A stretch of 45,650 bases of DNA from Nocardia wallacei (GTDB lineage Bacteria; Actinomycetota; Actinomycetes; Mycobacteriales; Mycobacteriaceae). The DNA lies in NCBI RefSeq assembly GCF_029869545.1, contig NZ_JARWQD010000385.1, positions 1 through 45,650 of the forward strand, in the 5' to 3' direction. Each line of letters starts with the position of its first letter. Positions within the stretch are counted from its first letter, which is position 1. The notes under the pieces were generated by a model, which was given only the letters and a program-made list of their open reading frames with translations, had not been told where the DNA came from and did no database searches. Below are positions 40,307 to 45,650 of this stretch, in pieces. The position numbers and the translations under genes are program-made.

Positions 40307-41140
40307 TCAGGCGGCCACGGTGATCGGGCGCCACGGCTCGATCTCGTGGTAGCGACGCAGTTCGGCGAGGCCGGAAAGGTTTCCGAGCCATCCGGCGTAC
40401 GGCGGGTTGTTCTCGTCGAAGCCGCTGGAGGTCAATGTCAGCCGGGTTCCGCCGTCGGATCCTTCGAGTTCCCAGGTGCCGATGCCGCCGGGCCCCCAGT
40501 TCACGCTGACCCGTTCGCCGGGCACCAGGTCGACGATGTGGGCCGGATTCGGGTTGTTCTCGATGCCGCCCATCGCGAACCGTCCGCCGACCTCCGGCTC
40601 GATCTCGATGGGGTAACCGAACCAGGCGGAGGCCTGTTCGGAGGAGATCAACGATTCGTACACCCGGTCGACCGGGGCGTCGATCTGCACGGTGGCGCTG
40701 AAATCGGCGCTGGTGAAATCGGCGCGCGCGGTGATCTCCCGACCCTCCAGATAGTCGACGAGGTTGGCAAGGGCGAGTGCCCAGAACGTCTGCAGCACAC
40801 CGTGAACGGCGCCGGACATCATGGCGTCGAAGCTGAAATGGCTCTGCGTCACGGTGACGACGGTTTCGCCGTCCTGCGTGCCGACGGCGATATCGGTGGT
40901 GGTTTCGGCACCGTCGAGCAACCAGGTGATACTCAGCGACCCGTCTCCGGCACTCCGGACGGTTTGATGCGGCGCATCGCCCTCGGGCACCGACGGACCC
41001 CAGAACTCGTAGACGTTCGGCAGGTCGATTCGGGCGTGCTCGGCGAGCCAGTTGGTGACCGCCTTCTCCTCGGTGAGGGCGGCGAACGCCGCCTCGGGGG
41101 TGGCGGTGGTGCGAACGCGGAGCACGAGCGGCTCAGTCAT
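40307..41140 (-). CDS. SRPBCC protein with two AHSA1-like domains
   Basis: A 277-aa protein. Two START/Bet v1-like units lie in tandem: residues about 5-130 (LRVRTTATPEAAFAALTEEK, then WLLDGAETTTDIAVG) and about 145-270 (ATVQIDAPVDRVYESLISSE, then GWLGNLSGLAELRRYHE). AHSA1 proteins bind hydrophobic ligands or act as chaperone cofactors. The ATG at 41140 lies inside the 3' end of the ArsR gene (8-bp overlap) and has AAGGAA upstream. ArsR-AHSA1 pairs are a recurrent actinobacterial operon; the regulator probably controls this protein. Confidence 0.88.
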   Translation of the reverse strand: MTEPLVLRVRTTATPEAAFAALTEEKAVTNWLAEHARIDLPNVYEFWGPSVPEGDAPHQTVRSAGDGSLSITWLLDGAETTTDIAVGTQDGETVVTVTQSHFSFDAMMSGAVHGVLQTFWALALANLVDYLEGREITARADFTSADFSATVQIDAPVDRVYESLISSEQASAWFGYPIEIEPEVGGRFAMGGIENNPNPAHIVDLVPGERVSVNWGPGGIGTWELEGSDGGTRLTLTSSGFDENNPPYAGWLGNLSGLAELRRYHEIEPWRPITVAA

Positions 41141-41693
41141 GGGGTTCCTTTCCGAAGGGGTAGCAGGCGACGGCCAGCTTGAATCGGTCACCGTCGCGAC
41201 CGCCGTAGCGGGTGAAGATGTCCTGGAGCGAACGGCTCAGTTCGTCGAGGAACTGAGCACGCTGGTCCGGGCGGATGTGGATCTGCCCGGAAATCCCGAT
41301 GGACGGGAGATCGGTGACGGTGCGGTCGACCGCGGCGACATCGCGCTGGACCTCCTCGGTGAGGTCGAGCAGATGTCCCAGTCCCATCGCATCGCTGACC
41401 GAGCGCTCGCCGACCGTCCCGACGAGCTGCGGTGACAGCCAGTACGAGCGGGCGACGGCCTGATAGACGCCCTCGCGGGTGCCGCGGACCTGACGTTCGG
41501 CGAGGAGCCGGACGATCCCGTGTTCGAGGAGCTTCTTCACGTGGTAGTTCACGCGCTGCGGCGTCTGTTCCAACTGGACGGCAATGTCCCGGCACGTGGA
41601 GGGCTCGGCGAGCGCGCGCAGGATGTCGAGGCGCTGCGGCTTGAGCAGCGCCTCGGCCTGTTCGAGGCGATCGAGGTAGAGCACGTCCTTCAC
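41133..41693 (-). CDS. ArsR-like winged-helix regulator
   Basis: A 186-aa protein. The HTH is QRLDILRALAEPSTCRDIAV followed by LEQTPQRVNYHVKKLLEHGI (about residues 19-65), without the Cys pairs of metal-sensing ArsR. The C-terminal half is a helical ligand or dimer domain. GTG 41693 has no clear Shine-Dalgarno and follows an A/T-rich promoter. A TACAAA-N6-TTTGTA palindrome sits 18-35 bp upstream and is a good autoregulatory operator. It is coupled to the AHSA1 gene. Confidence 0.88.
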   Translation of the reverse strand: MKDVLYLDRLEQAEALLKPQRLDILRALAEPSTCRDIAVQLEQTPQRVNYHVKKLLEHGIVRLLAERQVRGTREGVYQAVARSYWLSPQLVGTVGERSVSDAMGLGHLLDLTEEVQRDVAAVDRTVTDLPSIGISGQIHIRPDQRAQFLDELSRSLQDIFTRYGGRDGDRFKLAVACYPFGKEPHD

Positions 41694-41710
41694 AAGAATC
41701 CATTTTTATA

Positions 41711-41728
41711 TACAAATCGATTTTTGTA
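41711..41728 (-). promoter_or_regulatory. operator-like palindrome TACAAA-N6-TTTGTA
   Basis: An 18-bp near-palindrome in a markedly A/T-rich patch of otherwise very GC-rich DNA, 18 bp upstream of the ArsR start. TATA-rich sequence between it and the gene likely holds the -10. Confidence 0.6.
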
Positions 41729-41747
41729 AAGAGGCCGAGGTTGAGCG

Positions 41748-42596
41748 TCAGCGCCCACCCAGCCCCGATTGCGCGATACCGCGCACGAACGACTTCTGGG
41801 CGAACGCGTAGACGAGCAGCAGCGGGACCAGCACGGTCACCGCGGCGGCCATGAGCAGGGGCCACTGGGTGTGGTACTGCCCCTGGAGGCGGACCAGACC
41901 CAGCGTGACGGTGGCGATCTCGTTGCGCTGGATCATCACCAGCGGCCACAGGAAGTCGTTCCACACGGTGATCCAGGTGAGCACGGCCAGCACCATGACG
42001 GCGGGCCGGGCGTGCGGGAGCAGCACCCGCCAATAGACCTGCCAGGTGCTGCATCCGTCGAGGATGGCCGCCTCCTCCAATTCGGCTGGGAGCGTGCGGA
42101 AGAACTGCCGCATCAGATAGGTGCCGAAGGCGGAGCCGAACAGGCCGGGGACGATCATCGCCCACGGCGTATCCACCCAGCCGAAGGTGCGCATGAGGAT
42201 GAACTGCGGTATCACCGTCACCGTGAGCGGCACCATCAGCGTCGTCAGGTAGGCCAGGAACAGCAGTTCGCGGCCGGGAAACCGCAAGCGCGCGAACGCG
42301 TATCCGGCCAGCGAGCAGAAGAAGACCTGGCCCGCGGTGATCAGCCCGGCGTAGACGGCGGTGTTGAGCAGCATCCGCCCGAGCGGCAGCAGCCCGAACA
42401 CCTCGCCGTAGTTCGACCACTGCGGATCCGACGGTATCGGGTTCGGATCGCTCACCGTCCCTTCGGGTTTCAGCGAGGCGCCGAGCGCCCACAGGATCGG
42501 GCCCACCGCGCACCAGGCGATCGCGATGAGCGCCGCGTAGATCAGCACCCCGCGCACGGTCCGGCGCAGGATCGCCCGCTGCCCGCGCGCACTCAC
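41748..42596 (-). CDS. carbohydrate ABC permease, MalG type
   Basis: A 282-aa, six-TM protein. The EAA loop is LPAELEEAAILDGCSTWQVY, followed by RVLLPHARPAVMV. The C-terminal ending is usual for MalG/UgpE-like subunits. GTG 42596 overlaps the stop of the MalF-type gene (GTGA). The huge opening that continues upstream in this frame is a shadow of the other two transport genes. No ATPase gene follows; the next gene downstream is the ArsR regulator. Confidence 0.92.
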   Translation of the reverse strand: MSARGQRAILRRTVRGVLIYAALIAIAWCAVGPILWALGASLKPEGTVSDPNPIPSDPQWSNYGEVFGLLPLGRMLLNTAVYAGLITAGQVFFCSLAGYAFARLRFPGRELLFLAYLTTLMVPLTVTVIPQFILMRTFGWVDTPWAMIVPGLFGSAFGTYLMRQFFRTLPAELEEAAILDGCSTWQVYWRVLLPHARPAVMVLAVLTWITVWNDFLWPLVMIQRNEIATVTLGLVRLQGQYHTQWPLLMAAAVTVLVPLLLVYAFAQKSFVRGIAQSGLGGR

Positions 42597-43594
42597 GGCT
42601 GCTCCGGATCCCGGCGCGACAACCACAGCTGAATCAGGGTGAGCACCAGCAGCAGTGCGAACATCACCCAAGCCAGCGCCGCCGCGTAGCCGATCTCGTA
42701 GAACCGAAAGGCGTTCTGGAACAGCATGATTCCCAGCACGAAGGTGCCGGTCTCGGGCCCACCGTTGCCGTCGGTGAGCGCGTAGGCCTGATCGAATGCC
42801 TGCACCGAGTTGATGATCGTGATGACGAACACGAACGACAGCGCGCCCCGGATCAGCGGCACCGTGATCGAGCGGAACCGACGCCACGGCCCCGCCCCGT
42901 CGATCTTCGCGGCCTCGTACAGGTTTTCGGGGACGCCCTGCATGGCTGCCAGCAGGATGACGGTGGCGAACGGCACGCTCTTCCAGACCGTGACGATGCT
43001 CAACGCGAGCAGCGCCCAGTTCGGATCGCTCAGCCAGGGAATCGACGGCACCCCGAGCCAGCCCAGCATCAGATTCACCAGGCCGTCGTCGGTGGTGAAC
43101 AGGAACCGCCACACCACGGCCATCGCGACGGTCGAGGCGACCAGCGGCAGGAAGGCCAGGGTGCGAAACAGCCCGATCCCCCGCAGTTTCCGGTTCAGCG
43201 CGGCCGCCACCGCGAGACTGATCGCCACCGTCGGCAGCAGCGCCAGCACCGTGAACACGGCCGTATTGCGCAGGGCGATATAGAACAGCGGATCGTCGAG
43301 CAGCTGCCGGTAGTTCCCCAGCCCGGCAAACCGCATCGGCCCGAACAGATCCCAGGAATGGAAGCTGAGATACAGCGAAAAGCCCAGCGGGAACAGCAGA
43401 AAGACCGCGACCGCCGCCAGATTCGGTGCGATGAAGCCGATTCCGGCGCGCATCCTGCGGCGCTCCAGGGTGGAGCGGCGCCGTTTGCGAGCGGGCGCGG
43501 GGTTCGCCCGTGCGGTTTCCGGAAGTGCCTCGGCGGCATGGATCGAACGAGTGACACGATTCCGTGCGACCACGGTGCTGATCCGGTTCGCCAT
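42593..43594 (-). CDS. carbohydrate ABC permease, MalF type
   Basis: A 333-aa protein with a basic N-terminal tail (RKRRRSTLERRR) and six TM segments. The EAA loop is VPENLYEAAKIDGAGPWRRF. The first-TM region reads GFIAPNLAAVAVFLLFPLGF. GGAGG lies before ATG 43594; longer in-frame starts overlap the binding protein gene region and look non-coding. It is translationally coupled to the MalG-type subunit. Confidence 0.92.
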   Translation of the reverse strand: MANRISTVVARNRVTRSIHAAEALPETARANPAPARKRRRSTLERRRMRAGIGFIAPNLAAVAVFLLFPLGFSLYLSFHSWDLFGPMRFAGLGNYRQLLDDPLFYIALRNTAVFTVLALLPTVAISLAVAAALNRKLRGIGLFRTLAFLPLVASTVAMAVVWRFLFTTDDGLVNLMLGWLGVPSIPWLSDPNWALLALSIVTVWKSVPFATVILLAAMQGVPENLYEAAKIDGAGPWRRFRSITVPLIRGALSFVFVITIINSVQAFDQAYALTDGNGGPETGTFVLGIMLFQNAFRFYEIGYAAALAWVMFALLLVLTLIQLWLSRRDPEQP

Positions 43595-43689
43595 CAGGTC
43601 CTCCGACCGGCCGGGCTGATGTGGGGCTGATTGTCGCCGCACCATGTTGGAGGGATCCCGGCCACAAACATGCCGGGAATGGGCCCCGT

Positions 43690-44994
43690 TCATGTTCGGG
43701 CTCGCAGTAATGCGTCGATGTCCGCGGCCGTTCCCGCAAGGGATTCCGCGCTCGCCGCACCGCGCAGCACTCGATTGCAGCTGCGGGACAGCAGCGACTC
43801 CACCTTGCTCCACGCGGGGGTGATCGCGAACTGGCGCGAAACTTCGGGCCCGTCCATGAATACTCGGAGATTGCGGATATCACGGTGGGCGGCGGCGAAT
43901 CCCGGTGAGTGCAGGGCCGAATGCAGCACCGGCACGAACAATCCCGATTCGGCGATGATCTCCTGTCCCACCGGGCCGGTCGCGAATTTCACGAATTCCC
44001 AAGCCTGTTCGCGGCGCGGGCTGGCGGCGGCGATACCCAGTCCGGTGCAGCCGACGTCGGTGATCGCGCCCGGCCCGCCGTGGGGGCCGACCGGCAGCAC
44101 GGTGACATCGACATCGAGTTCGTCCTCCTCGGCGAACTCCGAATACAGCCAGTGCCCGCCGAGCAGCATCGCCGCCCGGCCCCCGGCGAACAGGTCGTAG
44201 GCCGACACCGATTGCCGGTCCGCGATATCGGGCGCCACCCGATGCCGCAGCGCGAGATCGGCGTAGAACTGCACGCCCTCGGCAAAGCGCGGATCCCCGA
44301 TATTGGTGCGCGTCGGCGCCATCGGCGGACTGAACCATTCGGCGCCGTTGTTCATCCCGAAACAGGCCGCCGAATAATAGGGCACCCAGCCGTCCACGAA
44401 CCCCCACTGCCGCGTCCGCCCGTCGCCGCGACGGGTCAGTTCCTGCGCGGCAGAGAGGAATTCGGCATAGGACCACGCGTCGCGCCAGGTCCCCGGCGGG
44501 TGAATCCCGGCCCGGTCGAACAGCTTCCGGTTGTAATAGAGGAAGACCCCGGACCACTGCTCGGGCAGCGCATACTGCCCGCCCCCGTAGGTGAATGTGT
44601 CATACAGCGGCCGGTGGCTGTCGCTTCGCAAGGCCCGCGCGTAGTCCGGCTCCCGATCCAGCAGCGTATTGAGGTCCAGCAGCACCCCCCGCTCGGCCAG
44701 GCCCGCGTACAGCAGCTCCCATGCCATCAATACATCCGGGCATTTGCCGCCCGCGCAATAGGTCAGCATCTGCTGCAGCGGATCCGGGCCGGACATGATG
44801 GTGCGGATCCGGATATCGGGACGGCGGCGCTGGAATTCGTCGACGATGCGCAGCCGGGCGCGAGCCTCCTCGGGCCGGGCCTGGAAGAAGAAGGTCACCG
44901 CATCGTCGTCGGCCGTTCCACACGCGGCCGAGGCACTCGGGGCCAACGGCAACGCCAAGGCCGAACGGAGCACGGTGCGACGCGTCGGTGCCAC
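43690..44994 (-). CDS. sugar ABC substrate-binding protein (extracellular solute-binding family 1)
   Basis: About 434 aa from GTG 44994. The N-terminus has a twin-arginine-like TRRTVLRSALALPLAPSA and then SAAC, an imperfect lipobox (Cys about 25), so export may be by Tat with lipid anchoring. The mature protein has the family-1 layout: VDEFQRRRPDIRIRTIM, then CPDVLMAWELLYAGLAERGV, YALPEQWSGVFLYYNRKLFD, and GGRAAMLLGGHWLYSEF. The sugar is unknown; related systems take oligosaccharides. GGGAGG is only 3-4 nt from the GTG. It is the first gene of a three-gene uptake operon. Confidence 0.9.
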   Translation of the reverse strand: MAPTRRTVLRSALALPLAPSASAACGTADDDAVTFFFQARPEEARARLRIVDEFQRRRPDIRIRTIMSGPDPLQQMLTYCAGGKCPDVLMAWELLYAGLAERGVLLDLNTLLDREPDYARALRSDSHRPLYDTFTYGGGQYALPEQWSGVFLYYNRKLFDRAGIHPPGTWRDAWSYAEFLSAAQELTRRGDGRTRQWGFVDGWVPYYSAACFGMNNGAEWFSPPMAPTRTNIGDPRFAEGVQFYADLALRHRVAPDIADRQSVSAYDLFAGGRAAMLLGGHWLYSEFAEEDELDVDVTVLPVGPHGGPGAITDVGCTGLGIAAASPRREQAWEFVKFATGPVGQEIIAESGLFVPVLHSALHSPGFAAAHRDIRNLRVFMDGPEVSRQFAITPAWSKVESLLSRSCNRVLRGAASAESLAGTAADIDALLRART

Positions 44995-45063
44995 GAACCT
45001 CCCTCTGCCGCTCCAGCGCGGACGAACAACCTCTGACCAGCACCGGAGCATACGGATTCCCAT

Positions 45064-45409
45064 GCCGTGCGACCGGGTGACACGCGCACGCGAGCCGCGA
45101 CGATCGGTGCGTGCGGCGTGATTGCCCGGGCCTACCCGATCCCAACTGGCGAGAATCGACGGTGCAGTATGTGAGATCGACGTGGCAGCCTACAGTCGGA
45201 TGAGATACCGCGACCGGCATCACCCACGCCGCGCCGAACCGCCTCTGCCGGGCCCGTGAACAGCGGACTCCCGGCAGCCCACCCGACGGGCCACCATCTG
45301 CCGGGAATATATGTTCAGACTTTCTTAAGTCGGGTTCACGCACGCCCCGGTTCGGCTACGTTGTGTCCGTTTCCGCAAGACCAGTGAAAAGCACGGGAGA
45401 GTAGCTCGC
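45064..45409. other. gene-free divergent promoter region
   Basis: No convincing ORF. It contains an inverted repeat GACTT-TCTT-AAGTC (45318-45331) in an A/T-richer patch and a -10-like TACGTT (45357-45362) for the gene at 45410. The region must also hold the promoter of the sugar ABC operon, which was not recognised. Confidence 0.45.
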
Positions 45410-45650
45410 ATGGCGACCATCGAATACCTCCGAACAGACCCCGACCTACCTCCCGTGGGAGTCGTGGCCCGTTCTCGGTTCACCCCCCCCAAGAAGGGCA
45501 TCTTGCACGCGATCGCCATCCTCGGCGCGGCCGCCAGGGCCGATCTCGGCAATGCGCGCGGCGAGAACCTCAACGCGGTGTGGAAGGCCCCGGCGACGGG
45601 CAGCGCGCGGATGCGCGCCTTCTCCGGCGGGTTCGCCGCCAGTTCCGCCA
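45410..45650 (+). CDS. unrecognised protein, N-terminal 80 residues (cut by window end)
   Basis: Starts MATIEYLRTDPDLPPVGVVA and continues through KKGILHAIAILGAAARADLG and GENLNAVWKAPATGSARMRA. GGGAGAG lies 8 nt before ATG 45410. No signal peptide is seen. The frame stays open to the window edge with normal GC-rich third positions, so it is a real gene. The family cannot be named from this fragment. Confidence 0.75.
   Translation, partial: MATIEYLRTDPDLPPVGVVARSRFTPPKKGILHAIAILGAAARADLGNARGENLNAVWKAPATGSARMRAFSGGFAASSA

Noticed and set aside
42597..43883. Upstream two thirds of a 711-aa frame leading into the MalG-type permease
   Set aside because: Shadow of the MalF-type and binding protein genes; GTG 42596 is the coupled start.
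1..45650. tRNA or rRNA genes
   Set aside because: No cloverleaf-like or rRNA-like conserved sequence was noticed by eye; a covariance-model search was not possible here.

Overview
The window is high-GC actinobacterial DNA that looks like a Nocardia or a close mycolic-acid-bearing relative. The evidence is the gene content: FbiC (coenzyme F420), MshB (mycothiol), an LpqW-like lipoprotein and a PimE-like mannosyltransferase (cell-envelope PIM/LM/LAM synthesis), Tat and lipoprotein signals, frequent GTG starts, and several apparently leaderless promoters of the form TANNNT-N6/7-start. From memory, the order fbiC / small membrane protein / mshB / lpqW / typA / pterin dehydratase / pimE matches the Mycobacterium tuberculosis Rv1173-Rv1159 neighbourhood. 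That identifies positions 300-14500 as core chromosome.

Layout: 1-268 is a poly-C tract plus a 27-bp tandem repeat (possibly a contig edge). 301-2904 fbiC (-). 3128-5292 two coupled PH-domain membrane proteins (+). 5438-7027 Tat-exported PhoD-type phosphatase (+) behind a candidate PHO box. 7047-7300 a 32-bp tandem repeat between convergent genes. 7301-12518 a (-) group: small membrane protein, 52-aa protein, mshB, lpqW, typA. 12686 a Cys-rich 58-aa protein under a candidate iron box. 12883-14410 pterin dehydratase and a pimE-like gene. 14683-16765 three secreted or odd proteins, including a Ser-nonapeptide repeat protein and a DUF1906 Tat protein. 16950-18077 a duplicated-domain protein. 18670-22313 a complete glycine betaine/choline-type ABC transporter, followed by an XRE/MmyB-like regulator.

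23117-30116 holds a NarI-like membrane protein that has lost every heme-ligating histidine, an ABC1/AarF kinase-like protein, a TetR regulator, a PucR/CdaR-type regulator, a YegP-like protein and a ProP-type MFS transporter. With the betaine ABC system, ProP gives the window an osmoprotectant-uptake theme. 30229-36232 is an accessory stretch. It contains a DUF402 protein, a three-gene ATGA-coupled cassette divergent from an XRE-TPR regulator, a HAD hydrolase with a coupled 69-aa ORF, a frameshifted remnant that resembles the N-terminus of a modification-dependent restriction enzyme, and an intact AIPR (abortive-infection) protein with nuclease-like motifs. The DNA around the AIPR gene is visibly richer in A/T than the flanks, which suggests an acquired and partly decayed anti-phage locus. 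Core sequence resumes at ychF (36212).

37347-45650 holds a transmembrane Ser/Thr kinase, a SgcJ/SnoaL-like protein, a hotdog thioesterase, an ArsR regulator coupled to a double AHSA1 protein, a sugar ABC importer (binding protein plus two permeases, no ATPase), and the start of an unrecognised gene cut by the window end.
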